From the NCBI GenBank assembly GCA_020284085.1, contig JACEVL010000034.1, positions 921,001 through 985,000 on the forward strand: DNA of 64,000 bases. Direction: 5' to 3'. Positions within the stretch are counted from its first letter, which is position 1; every line of letters begins with the position of its first letter. Origin of the DNA: Aporrectodea caliginosa (Eukaryota > Annelida > Clitellata > Crassiclitellata > Lumbricidae). Shown here piece after piece: positions 9,832 through 20,696 of this stretch. A program made the position numbers and the translations under genes. Below the pieces are notes generated by a model. It was not told the DNA's origin and did no database searches. It saw nothing but the letters and a program-made list of their open reading frames with translations.

Positions 9832-11284
9832 ATGAGCAGGACAAGGGCTGTCAGCTGTCTTGAATTCGCCCGGAATCGCCCTTGTGTGTCCCGTGTCACG
9901 AATTGATCCCACAATGTCCCGGAACTTGGCGTAAATATCCACTTCACCAAAATTGTTGTTCTTCTTTTCGCACATTAAACTCGAGAAGCCGGCCATAAAT
10001 TAAGTTTTGCAGAATGGCCACAGAATAGAGGGTAGCTAGGTTAGTAATATTTATTTTTCGAATGACTATCTGTAGATCCTAAAATTGGGCTGACACATCA
10101 CTCGTTACATGGGCTTACAGCGAAGTGGATAAGGTAAATTGGCAATGGCGTTTCAAGTGACTATGCGAGCGTCCCGTGTTTGCAAAATCAAAGGTTGACA
10201 GCCCTATATGCAAGATGCTGAATAGCAACAACGAAAATAAGTTACTGTACTTCAGAACCTTGCCTGATTGAACGTAGCAAAGTCCTCGTGAGCTGAACTA
10301 AACAAAAGATATCTTCGGTAGTATGTTCCTTCTCAGTCAGACTATATCTCTAAACTGTCCAGTCAACCTCCTTAAGAGATAGAAAACTAAACAGGGAGGG
10401 GAAGGGAGAAGAAAATGAACGCCCTGATGACTCAACTATCGACCGCCTAAACAGTACAGGAGGGACACTTTGCCTGTCGATCACAAGACGTGACACACGA
10501 TTGTAAATAACACAGGCTTATGTCGTATATCATCGGACTCTTAGCGAGATACAGCAGATGGACGACAGCTTAAAGATGCGCTGGTACAGATTTTCTTCTA
10601 TTTGTTTTTTTGATTTTGACAGCAAACTTGTTAGCCGAAATGGGATTGAAGAAAGGTGGGAGAAAGAAAATAATGGAGGAAGGAAATACACTGATGGATT
10701 GATGGATGGATGGATGGATGGATGGACGGACGGACGGACGGACGGACGGACGGACGGACGGACGGATGGATGGATGGGATAGAAAATTGAGTGATGGACT
10801 GATAGATGGATGCGATGAACTGATGGATAGATGGGTGGATAGAAGGGTGATAGAGAGGCAACTATAGAGAGCGGTTGCATGGACGAATACCGCACTACAT
10901 GTAACTCTCTCGCCGTAAAATCAATCTGCAGAATTTTAGCTTTAAACAACCGTACAATATGTCAACGACAACATCACGACATGGCCCAGAAAATTTACCT
11001 ATATTCTATTTAACAGTTTATTTTATTCGTCGACGTTTAGAATGCGACGCATTTGTACTGTGCTAGGGCGTATGGTTTATGGCTGTGCACAGCCTAGATT
11101 GATTAACAGTCCAGACTAAATTTAGGGACGATATTGAATAAATAGTGACTGGGAAAAAATGAAGCTCGTCGTGTAAGTGTCAGACCCAGCTGGTCTTATG
11201 TAGTCCGTTGTACAAGCATGGTCTAGTACATGCGATGTAGTAAGAAGAGGAGAAGTCTCTTAAGGACGAGGAGTTGACAACAGT
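9832..11284. other. Duplicated intergenic DNA with GGAT/GGAC array
   Basis: The sequence matches about 17.62-19.35 kb in the second unit ('cgcccggaatcgccc', 'attctattcgtcgacgttta'). No gene is recognised, and the apparent frames across 10530-10949 only read the tetranucleotide array. Confidence 0.65.
10690..10778. repeat. (GGAT)n/(GGAC)n tetranucleotide microsatellite
   Basis: GGAT units switch to a block of about ten GGAC units and then back to GGAT. The orthologous array at 18698-18871 is almost pure GGAT with a short GGGT block, so the variants arose after duplication. Confidence 0.95.
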
Positions 11285-11545
11285 GATGACGAGGAAGCTA
11301 TGGGTTTGAAGTGTTAGCAACTTCATTTTCTTAGCCTCGGCATGAGGGTGGATGGCCAGTCCCCTGCCTCGCCGTCTGATCCTTCTACCGACACTGCTCG
11401 GTCAGTGTACTCATTTTAACTTAGTCGGCTAGCGGTGCAAGGGAAGCAAAAATCTCGAAATAAATATCTGCTTTAGAGTGGACTTGTACCCCGAACGCTC
11501 GGTTGACAGTCCAGCTCGCTAACCACTACACAATCGCGCGATATA
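11285..11545 (-). mobile_element. tRNA-derived SINE, family 1
   Basis: The body 'cttcattttcttagcctcgg' and the degenerate antisense tRNA head 'tccagctcgctaaccactac' match the copy at 2300-2590. A deleted version of the same insertion survives at 19365-19445 in the second unit, so this insertion is older than the segmental duplication. Confidence 0.75.
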
Positions 11546-12376
11546 GTAAACCGATCGCCTGGATCTTCAAACTTTCAGAGAAATTTAAAAACACTTGAGC
11601 TTTCTTTTCGTAGCAGGAAAGCAGGCTATATCACATGACTTTTTATCGTTACGCCTGACTGATCTTGGCTAGACTCGCTGCACTTGCACAGAATTTCATT
11701 TGCATGCGATTCAAGCAAAAGTATTTCCTAACTTTAATTGAAAAAAGTTTAAACTGATTTGTTAAGGGTCTGTTTCCAAACTCCACTGCTCTGAATTATT
11801 CATTCATTCATCGCAGAAATTTATATAGTGCTTTTTCATGGTTCCAACTCAGGAGCGACACCAGCCATCCCCGGCTAAAAAGAACAGTGTTTGGATTACA
11901 ATATAACGTACCGTATCACAAAATACCTTCGGCCGCAAACATAAACCAGTTTGAGCCCATTTCAGACCGCGGAAGGCAAAGTAGGCCTAATACAATGTAT
12001 GAGCGGCCTGTAAAACTTGCCACTTATGATATTAAAGAACATCTTACCTCATGCTATGTTGAACACCAGGAGACTTTTTTGCTCTTTTTTCTGCTAATGG
12101 CATTCGAGCACATCGGTTCCAACAATCTGACACAGTATGATAAATTTCTCTCCTGGTCTCCGGACAACTGACTTCTATAGCGTCGTAATCTTCACTTGAT
12201 ATCTCGGGACAACCCTTCTGACACGACATAGCACTGCGAATTAATAGCTTTAGAAATTTCTAGGCTACGATTATCGATTTGAATTGTACTGAGGAACCGT
12301 AGAAATTGTCGTTGTGGTAAGCGGTGTTATGAAAAATCAAATCGACTGCCTCGGTAATTACGATTACGAAAGTATT
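11546..12376. other. Right part of the first duplicated unit
   Basis: Similarity to about 19.45-19.93 kb ('cttgccacttatgatattaaagaac' against the second unit) extends to about 12.1 kb. At about 12195-12265 a LINE/SINE tail word ('gacaacccttctgacacgac', then 'gctttagaaattt') recurs at 20.43 and 49.99 kb. No gene seen. Confidence 0.55.
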
Positions 12377-12726
12377 ACAGGGCGACTCGGTGGTCTATCG
12401 GTAGTACTCTTGTTCACGGGTCATACGGCTGCGGGTTCGACTCCGTGTAGCGATCCTAGTCATTAGAAAAGTTGTTTGCGCACACTTACATGTACTTCTG
12501 TAAGCAAACATATTAGCAGAATAATTTGGCACCAGAACGACACACGTCCTACGATGTCATTGGCCCCGTGGTCGGGACGTTGGACGATGCAGACGTTTTG
12601 GAATCTGAAGGATTCAATGGCCAGGAAAGTATAATGGAAATGTCAGTGGATTCGACTAGAATAAATAGGGTCCACATAAGCTCATCTTTGGACGATACCA
12701 ATTATAATTGGGTCTTCACCGTGTGA
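12377..12726 (+). mobile_element. tRNA-derived SINE, family 2, tandem copy 1
   Basis: The head 'GGTGGTCTATCGGTAGTACT' (box A-like) and 'GGGTTCGACTCC' (box B-like) are followed by a body of about 250 bp. The adjacent 345 bp (12727-13073) repeats the same order of words ('gcgatcctag', 'atttggcaccag', 'aggaaagtataatggaaatg', 'cacataagctc'). A 66-codon frame in the body is broken in copy 2 and is not a gene. Confidence 0.7.
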
Positions 12727-13073
12727 TCTATCGGTAGTTTACCTGTGCACAGGTGGACTCATACGGCGGCGGGTTCGTCTCCGTGTAGCGATCCTAGTAA
12801 AGATTTTTGCGCACACGTACATGTACCTCTGTAAGCAAGCAGATGAGCAGAATTATTTGGCACCAGATGCAGCTTTCAAGTAAAACGACGAGTCCTGCGA
12901 TGTCACTGGCCCCATGGCCGTCACATTGGACAATGCAGACGTTATGGAAACAAAAAACGATTAAATCGCATAGGAAAGTATAATGGAAATGTCCTAATTT
13001 ATTCCATTAGAATAAATAGGGCCCACATAAGCTCGTTTTTGGACGATACCAGTTTTAATTGGGTCTGCACCCG
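12727..13073 (+). mobile_element. tRNA-derived SINE, family 2, tandem copy 2
   Basis: A diverged direct repeat of 12377-12726 with the same box A/box B-like head and the same 3' body. The head-to-tail placement suggests tandem duplication, not two independent insertions. Confidence 0.7.
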
Positions 13074-13997
13074 TTGTTATCAGTTAACCTTAGTATTGGA
13101 TACATCTGACATTGGTCTATTACGCTATTTTGTTTTAATCTACGTACAAAATCGCTTAATGGATTTTCAAACAATACTATGATCGTTTTTCAAAACGCTT
13201 TCATGCATTTATCAACTTTGAGTCAAACACAAGAACTGAACAACTTTCTCGTAACGAAATTATTGAGGCATTAAAGACGATGAAAGATGTCTAACGTGTC
13301 TGGGTTTGTGAAGATTTTAAGTTTTTACTTTCACATGAACTAGTGTTGGCTGAATTCATGAAAATCACGCAGCTGCAAGAGTTGATGTTTTACATTTTAT
13401 TATCTAGAAATCATGGCCACAATGGCCTCCAGAATATTGAAAGTTCGTGGTAATCGCTTCTTCGCATCTTCTGTTGTAACAATGGACCTGTGCCCAAACA
13501 CTAAAATAACTGCTGAAAATCAAATGGTCAACTTCCAAAAGTTGGCGATAAAAACACCATGCAAAGATTTATGCGTCGTCAATCCTGTGGGACTCGAGGC
13601 AGCTGCCCCTTGGGCAATTTGAACCTGAAATTAGCTTAGGATTACAAAGTAATAAAACCAGTGAAAATAATTCGAACGTCCAGTCTTTGGCAATCCGTTC
13701 GAAACAATTAATAAAGAATGTTACGTAAAACAAATAAACGAAGCACCAATTGTTTTAGGAAATATGGAAAAACAAAAGGACATTAACCGTTTATATTGTT
13801 TGTCTACAATAACTAATGGACGTATGAATATTTAGAAAATACAGTTCACAATTCTTCCGCAATTGCACCTCAAAAAAGACTAATCGAGTAGAAGCATTCT
13901 CATTTTGCATGTGTATCCATATCGCAAGTAATGCAATCTTTCGTCGAAAACAGAGTTCCACAACCTTAAACGTTACGTGAATCGAGGTCGAACTTTA
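13074..13997. other. Intergenic, left part of the second duplicated unit
   Basis: From about 13562 the sequence matches the 3' flank of copy 2. The small frame at 13413-13622 has no recognised family. Nothing else seen. Confidence 0.5.
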
Positions 13998-16163
13998 CTA
14001 CTCTGCGGCAGAGCATCTCTTTCTAACGGTTCCTGGATACTTCCGGAGAACAGCATCAACTCGACCTGAATCCAATCTTGTTACCTCGTCATCCGGTAGG
14101 AAACCAACTGGAAAAGCTTTATGAAGGTCAGCAACTGCTTCAACGGAAAGTGGAATGTTCCAGAAACTGGCCAATGGAGCCAGATTGAATCCAACGGTTT
14201 CTGAGAATGTGGAAAACCATTTGTCTATTTTCTTCTGATCAACCTTTGGTTTATCTTTATCGGGCAACGCCTCGTAATGGCGAAACACCTTTCTGTAGCT
14301 CGCCCAACCAAATTCGTGGGCAAGCTGTGCATAGACAAAGAGTGCGAGTCCCGCAGAACTCTTCCACTTCTTAATATCAGCTCCATCTTTCAAATACTTT
14401 TCGGTGTCTTTCAGTTGATTCTGAAGCCAGCTGTGTATCCATGGCTTGAGGTGACAGATTTCATCCATGGCGCACAGGGTGAAGATATTCACGGTAACTT
14501 CTCCAGTGCCTTCAAAGGTCCATTCCCCTCGTTGCATGTTGTGTCCGATTTCGTGAAAGACGCCCCATCTTCCCTCTTTGTGCAGAATAGAACCGTTCAA
14601 AAGAAATTGATTTCCTTTGGAGTCTGCAACATCCATGTGCGTCACTATAGGATAACCTGCATGCATGTAGCCTGCGCTTGGCTGTTCATCTGTCACAATC
14701 CACATTCGTCGGAACTTGGACACATCTGTTCCTCGAAGATCGTGATACAAACGAACAACTGAATCCCAAGTCTTCATCACCGAAGTTAATGCATCAAACT
14801 CCATTTCCCTCACACTTGAAGCCGGCAAAGTGAATGCTATAAATTCTCCTTCGATGTCAGCCCAGAGTCCAGGAGAGTGACGGTTCTGGTTCCATGTCTC
14901 CTTTCCTTTTTCTTTTTCCGTAAGTCTGAACCTCGGAGAATCGGCGACGTTTTCCAGCTTCACACTTATGCTAAGGTTGGGTTTGTCCGGGCTAATTAGG
15001 TAAATCAGACCTCCAAATGGCGTCGATAGCTCCAGACTTTTCTTATCTAGTCTGACTTTCTTGTTCAGTTTTGGCCATCTCTTTAACTTATCCTGATTAG
15101 TTAGGTCGTCAGTATGACAGCCCACCATAATGTGCCAGTTTTTGTCATTGTTTCCTGAAAGCACCTCCACTTTGAGGGTCTGACCAGCTGGCAAATAACA
15201 AGCAGTTGAATGGAAGTCTTCCCTCTCTGAATGGAATTCGAGGGTGTGACACTTCAAGGGAGGTTGGGTTGAAAAATCACCCGGAAACAAATCGACACCT
15301 GGTGCTTTTATGTTTCGTGGTTCAAGCAAGTTGAAGCAGAGCATCCAGAGATTCAAAATGGCTAATTCCTTTTTGTTGGTGACTTGCTTTTTTGGACTCG
15401 GAATCGTGTTCTTTTTCAGTTCTTCCTTACAGTTTTCAAACAGCTTTTCCACCAATTTCTTCAACTGAAGAAACACGTCTGCTGGTAAATACTTCAATCT
15501 CTGCAACATGTTCACTTGATCTATTGCCTTGTTGAAATTTTTTCCAGCTTCGTCCAGAACTCTTAGAAGATTAGCGTCGCTGGCTTTGTTGTCTTTGACG
15601 GAGAATCCGGTGTCATTCACACAAATGTACTCATCAGTGTAACAAAGACCGGCTTCGCTGAGCAGAGCCGCATAGGGGGCCTCGGAAAGAATCTTTCCTT
15701 TGTTAAGTTGCAGCCATCCCCATGGTGTTTCGCCGTGAAACAGTGCTCCTCCGTTGCGCACAAACTCAGTCAAGTCTGCCGGGTTGATCTTCACCTGTCC
15801 TCCGTGGTATAGGACTATCTTGACCGACTTCAACTTTTCCTTGTCCGCGTTGTCCTTTGCGTCTATGATGCTGTCGTTCTGTTTAAATGTGCCCTTCGTT
15901 AGCCACTTCTTCAGATTGTCGTGAAGTTCTTTCGTAGCACCTTCCGGTTGCTTATTGTCCTGAGCAAAGTTAACTGAATACGAATTATGAGAAATGGCGA
16001 CGATGCGGCCTTTGCCGAACTCTGCAGCAGCAATCAGGACATCTTCCGCATTGGTTCCAGTCAGAATCGGTTCAGCTTGCTTTCCAAAAACCACAATTCT
16101 TCCTGGGACGCCTTCTTTTGGTATGACTTTGATTCCTTTGAGTATGTTTTCTCTCCACTCCAT
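13998..16163 (-). CDS. TCAF-like M60-domain protein, copy 3
   Basis: A single 721-codon exon, collinear with copy 2 and very similar throughout. It is one residue shorter at the C-terminus (ends KRCSAAE). The N-terminal TCAF module, the linker and the M60-like domain are all intact. The zinc motif HEIGH is at about 537-541, followed by 'NMQRGEWTFEGTGE'. Differences from copy 2 cluster in the linker ('TEKEKGKETWNQNR') and just before the zinc motif ('NGSILHKEGRW'), suggesting these surfaces diverge fastest. It is the furthest-upstream gene of the three (all minus strand). It was probably produced together with its 5' and 3' flanks by the segmental duplication that also carried copy 2. The biochemical role is not known outside vertebrates. 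It has no introns, unlike vertebrate TCAF genes, so the cluster may descend from a retrocopy (inference). Confidence 0.93.
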   Translation of the reverse strand: MEWRENILKGIKVIPKEGVPGRIVVFGKQAEPILTGTNAEDVLIAAAEFGKGRIVAISHNSYSVNFAQDNKQPEGATKELHDNLKKWLTKGTFKQNDSIIDAKDNADKEKLKSVKIVLYHGGQVKINPADLTEFVRNGGALFHGETPWGWLQLNKGKILSEAPYAALLSEAGLCYTDEYICVNDTGFSVKDNKASDANLLRVLDEAGKNFNKAIDQVNMLQRLKYLPADVFLQLKKLVEKLFENCKEELKKNTIPSPKKQVTNKKELAILNLWMLCFNLLEPRNIKAPGVDLFPGDFSTQPPLKCHTLEFHSEREDFHSTACYLPAGQTLKVEVLSGNNDKNWHIMVGCHTDDLTNQDKLKRWPKLNKKVRLDKKSLELSTPFGGLIYLISPDKPNLSISVKLENVADSPRFRLTEKEKGKETWNQNRHSPGLWADIEGEFIAFTLPASSVREMEFDALTSVMKTWDSVVRLYHDLRGTDVSKFRRMWIVTDEQPSAGYMHAGYPIVTHMDVADSKGNQFLLNGSILHKEGRWGVFHEIGHNMQRGEWTFEGTGEVTVNIFTLCAMDEICHLKPWIHSWLQNQLKDTEKYLKDGADIKKWKSSAGLALFVYAQLAHEFGWASYRKVFRHYEALPDKDKPKVDQKKIDKWFSTFSETVGFNLAPLASFWNIPLSVEAVADLHKAFPVGFLPDDEVTRLDSGRVDAVLRKYPGTVRKRCSAAE

Positions 16164-16297
16164 CGTCTCTGTTTAGTTATCCTATTCAGACAAACAACTT
16201 GCTGTTTCATAAATACATTCATAGAGAATATAACAACGTAGCTTTCAAGGGGTGCCTTAGAAATTATAGTTCACGATTACTAATACTGTAAGTGGCA

Positions 16298-16894
16298 GGG
16301 TTTTACCAATGTGCTTCCCGTTAACAATGACGGAAACAAAAAAAGTTCGCTAACAGAAATAAAGTGATTTCGTTAACGATAACTATTACTGTAATTTTAA
16401 AAATCATTAACTATAACTATAATTATTAGGAAAATAAGTTAAATAACGCTAACGATATTTCATCGTTATTTTCGTTACAAAAAATAAACATTAATTGCTC
16501 AATATCGACTTGCATGAGAACGTGAAAATGCGCTGCATCTAATGGCCTATGTAGTGGAAAACGAAATTGGATGTCGGTGAATGTGGAGCGTCGTGCATTC
16601 ATGAAGCTGATTGCACCCATTCTTCACAATCTTTCGAAGACAAGTTCACAATCTTCACAATCTTTCGAAGACAAGTTAGATAAGTCTAAGCTTATTGTGT
16701 AACGCGTCTTATTATGCCCAGCTGTTGCGTCTGAGGCAAATTCGCTGAGCCTTATTGTAACTAAGTAAATCTAATAACTGTAACTATTACTAAAATTAAT
16801 GTTAACTGTAACTATAACTAAAATGAAAACCATTAACTATAACTGTAACTCTAACTTTAAATAAAATCTGTATGGAGAATCACACTGGGTTTTA
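16298..16894. mobile_element. Non-autonomous hAT-like element (581 bp) with 8-bp target duplication
   Basis: The insertion 16306-16886 is flanked by perfect GGGTTTTA duplications (16298-16305 and 16887-16894) and is absent from the homologous site at about 8.56 kb. Ends are imperfectly inverted: 'GTGCTTCCCGTTAACG-like' on the left, AGTGTGATTCTCC inverted from the right. The interior is rich in TAAC/GTTA words and has an internal direct repeat 'cacaatctttcgaagacaag'. No transposase frame. Confidence 0.82.
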
Positions 16895-17019
16895 AACTCT
16901 GCGTCCTCATTTTCGAAAATTTATCAAATCAAAATTTCGAGGCTCAAATCATAAACATTTATCAGAAATACTGTTACCCATCATAGGCATGAGAGATAGG
17001 CCTATGTAGCCTGACGCAA

Positions 17020-17147
17020 ATTTTTAGTAGTAGTTTCAGTTTAACGACACTGTGATAACTAAGACCATTAGCGTCGCCCTCCTCCTTCATCCAGGCTTGG
17101 GACTGGCACTGCCAGAAAACGAGCAGTGGCGGAGTTCGCATTTTTAG
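17020..17147 (+). mobile_element. Short SINE, family 3 (112 bp), with 8-bp duplication
   Basis: The element 17028-17139 lies between two copies of ATTTTTAG and is missing from the first duplicate unit. It carries the family core 'gtttaacgacactgtg', 'gtcgccctcctccttcatcc' and 'gggactggcactgcc', which recurs on both strands across the window. Confidence 0.82.
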
Positions 17148-17359
17148 ACTCAACACTGAAACTAAATACCTTACACCCTGTGACATCCTCCTATCGGGTG
17201 CATTTTTGTCTGAAGTAACAATTTATCTGGATGCAACTTATAGGCCTATTGCGGATCAGATGCTGACAAGACGGGAAAACAGAATACTACATCGAGATAA
17301 AGTTGAGTACGAAATGCAATGTCAGCATGAATTTAGGTGCAGTCCCAACAACGTCCAGG

Positions 17360-17620
17360 AGTGATAATAGCAAAACCACACAACGACTGCGACGACGACG
17401 ATGATATATGAAGACTATAACGAGGAGGAGGAGAAGAAGAAAGAGTATTAGGAGAAGAAGGAGCAGGAAGAAGAGGAGCAGGATTATTATTATCAGCATC
17501 AGCATGATGATACTGAGGATTATGAGGATGCTGATCCTATTGATGAAGTGGAGGAAAAGGAGGAGGAGGAGATGACAACGATGATGGCGGCGAAGATGCA
17601 GATGAGCTGTTGATGAATGA
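17360..17620. repeat. Purine-rich (GAG/GAA, GAT) microsatellite tract
   Basis: Imperfect aggagga/gaagaa repeats, orthologous to 8935-9180. The minus-strand frame across it (poly-Leu/Ile) is an artefact. Confidence 0.75.
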
Positions 17621-18160
17621 TCAGCAGGACTAGGATTGCCAAGGGTCTCGGACTCGCCCGGAATCGCCCTTCTGCGCCCCATATTATCTCGGATTGATCC
17701 CAAATTGTCCCGGAACTTTGTAAATATCCACTTCCCCAAATGTTGCTCTTGTTTTGGCGCACTAAATGTCGGACAGTCGGCCGCGAATAAGTTTTGCAGA
17801 GTGGCCATGGAATGGAGGGTAGTTAGGTTAGCAATATATATTTTACGAATGATTATTTTTAGTAGACTGTAGACAGTGTAGATCCATCATTAGGCTGACA
17901 TATCATTCGTTGCAAGGCCTACAGTGATATGGATAGGGTAAATTGGTAATGGCATATCAAGTAACAGCTAGCGTCCCGTAGGCCTATTTGCAAAATCAAA
18001 CGTTGGCAACCCTAAGCAGAATGCTAAATGATAGTTACGAAAAGAAGTATTTCAGAAACTTGCCTGACTGAAATTAGCTGAGTCCTTGTCAACTGAACTA
18101 AACACAAAAGATATCTTCTGTTCGACCTTCGCTTACAGTCAGACTATATCTAAGTCAACG
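17621..18160. other. Duplicated intergenic DNA
   Basis: Matches 9832-10370 of the first unit. No gene recognised. Confidence 0.55.
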
Positions 18161-18164
18161 TTAA

Positions 18165-18350
18165 GAGAGGGGAGTACAGAGAGAGAGAATGAGAGAGAAA
18201 GAGAGAATGACAGACAGACAGACAAACAGACAGAACAGAGACAGACAGAGACAGACATGCAGACAGATAGAGAGGGAGAGGGATAGAGATAGGGAGGTCG
18301 GGAGACAGACAGACAGACAGAGGGATGGAGAGAGACAGAGAGAGGGAGGA
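18165..18350. repeat. (GAGA)n/(GACA)n microsatellite
   Basis: agag and cagacaga repeats. Apparent Arg/Asp/Gln-rich or Ser/Leu-rich frames in all phases are repeat artefacts. Confidence 0.9.
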
Positions 18351-18697
18351 AGAAGAAAATCAACATCAGGATGACTCACCTACCGACAGCAGAGGGACAC
18401 ACGTAGTCTGCCGATAGCCAAACGTGGCGCGTGAGGAGCTGGCTCTTGCTGTGCACATAGTCTGTAAATATCACGGGCTTTTGTCGTATTTCATCGGACT
18501 CTTGATCAAGACACAGCAGCTGTGTGACAGACGCATTTATGACCGAGCTAAATGCTTGAGTATTCGTTTGTAAAGATTTTCTTAATACTGTTGGTGTGAT
18601 TTTCACAGCGAGCCTGTAAGCCGTGACAGGGTCAAAATTGGAGGGAGAAAGAAAAGGAGGAAGAGGAAGGAGGGAGGGGATATAAATTTAAGGGTTG

Positions 18698-18871
18698 CGA
18701 TGGATGGATGGATGGATGGATGGATGGATGGATGGATGGATGGATGGATGGATGGATGGATGGATGGATGGATGGATGGATGGATGGATGGATGGGTGGG
18801 TGGGTGGGTGGGTGGATGGATGGATGGATGGATGGATGGATGGATGGATGGATGGATGGATGGATGGATGG
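18698..18871. repeat. (GGAT)n microsatellite, about 43 units
   Basis: Nearly pure GGAT with a short GGGT block in the middle. Orthologue of the array at 10690-10778. Confidence 0.97.
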
Positions 18872-19364
18872 CTGATGATGGAAAATTGAGTTATGGACTA
18901 ATAGATGGATGCGATGATCCGATGGGTAGGTGGGTGGCTAGAAGGATTATAGAGAGGCAACTATGGAGAGAGAGATGCATGTAGGCCTATGGGCGAATAC
19001 CGCACAAACCCTCTTGCCGTTAAATCAATCCAACGACACATCTACGGAATCTCAGTTTTTAACAATTGTACATGATGTCAACCGCTTCTATTCCAACAAC
19101 AAAACGACCTGAGTCAGAAAATTTAGTCATCTCTATTCTATTTTAGGATGTATTCTATTCGTCGACGTTTAGAATGCGGCACATTTCTACTGAGGCTACT
19201 CCAGGGCGTGTGATGCATGCTGCAACCTAGACGAAATGTAATATTAACAGTCTAGGCTACTCCTTAACGATTAGATTATACTAAAAGTAAATTGGAAAAC
19301 AATGCAGGGCGTCGTTAGAGTCAGACACAGCTGGTCTTATCTATTTATCTAGCCCGTTGTACAA
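18872..19364. other. Duplicated intergenic DNA
   Basis: Matches about 10.79-11.2 kb of the first unit. Nothing coding recognised. Confidence 0.55.
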
Positions 19365-19445
19365 GCACTCCCTATGGGGGGGATTTGAAACCCCATCCAT
19401 CGGTTGACAGCCCAGCACGCTAACCACTGACCTATCGCGCGATAT
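19365..19445 (-). mobile_element. SINE family 1 remnant (tRNA-like head only)
   Basis: Antisense box B 'gatttgaaacccc' and box A 'gcacgctaaccactga' remain. The body present at the orthologous site near 11.3 kb is deleted. Confidence 0.65.
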
Positions 19446-20696
19446 ATAATTAAACCGATCAATTAATATATTCTTCAAACTTTCAGATAAAATTTTTTGA
19501 ATGTGTGCTTAGGCTACATTTCATGGCAGGAAAAGCAGGCTATGTCACCTGATGATGATTTTTTTTCGTTTACGCGTGACTGATGTTAGCTAGACTCGCA
19601 CAGAATTTAATTTGCATGCGATTCGAGCAAAAAGTACCTCCTTGTTTATATCGAATAAAGTTTAAATCGATTTGTTAAACGTCTGTTGACTGGAAAGCTT
19701 GGAAGGCGTAGGACTGGATGGGATAGGATCTTGGGGCACTATTTGCAATGGAAAGCTCCACCGCTCTTAATTATTACCGGGGAACGCGTAATAATAGCCT
19801 AATCATATGAGTGTCTGTAAAAAAACTTGCCATTTATGATACCGTATTTAAGAACATTTTTACATCGTGCTATTTTGAGCACCAGGAGATTTTTGCTCCC
19901 ATTTCTGCTTATGGCTTTCAACAATTTCATAGTTTCATGTGCGTTGGAAATTTCTATTACATCGGCATAAATTGCAGAGTTAATTAATTAAGTAATGAGT
20001 AGAAACTTCAAGTAGGCAAGTGCCTGCCCTACGTACCACATTGGATATAGGAGCATAATATTTTAAGTTTAAAGTTTCTACTCCAAATACCAACAGTATT
20101 TGCAATCCAAAATAAAGTCCCACTCATGAACGTATTTAGCATTCAAAGCGCCTCTGAGTGGGGATCTTGAAGGGCGCTATATAAATTTTTATGGATTGAT
20201 TGATTGATTGTTTGAAAACTAAAAATGTAGAAAACTACGACCATATCCAATGGAAGCCCCACCCGGAAAACTAAAACCTCACACGAAACTGTTTCCTGGT
20301 GACGCCTCCGGTCCCACCTTCATAAGCCATCCAATTCTTCGCCTTCCAAGCTTTCTCTCATCAACGAATCCCCGCCTTAGCAGCTCAGTCTATTCTCTCC
20401 CTTTATTCTCTCTGGTAACCGGACTCAAAACTCCTCTGGACAACCCTTCTGACACGACGCAGCGTTCGTCAACAGACTGGTGCTCTGCGCTTTGATTTCG
20501 AGCTGCGCTTTAGAAATATGAAATTTACAATTACTTATTACGTAATACAGGCTGTTAATCCAGATGAAAACATGAACACAGAAGACCATCTGAATCGCAC
20601 TATATGTATTTGTGTAGTTAAAGCTCACACGAAAATACTGTGGATGTACAGAGACAACATTTCAACTACACGGTCTACGAGGGTGTTGCTAACCTA
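19446..20696. other. Right part of the second duplicated unit plus repeat tails
   Basis: Similarity to the first unit fades after about 19.93 kb. At about 20135-20215 is a repeat tail ('gcgcctctgagtgggg', 'gggcgctatataaat', then (GATT)n), and at about 20405-20535 a tail also seen at 12.2 and 49.99 kb. No gene seen. Confidence 0.5.

Noticed and set aside
18086..18984. Arg/Asp/Gln-rich and Met-Asp-Gly-Trp frames
   Set aside because: Translations of (GACA)n and (GGAT)n microsatellites, open in several frames at once.
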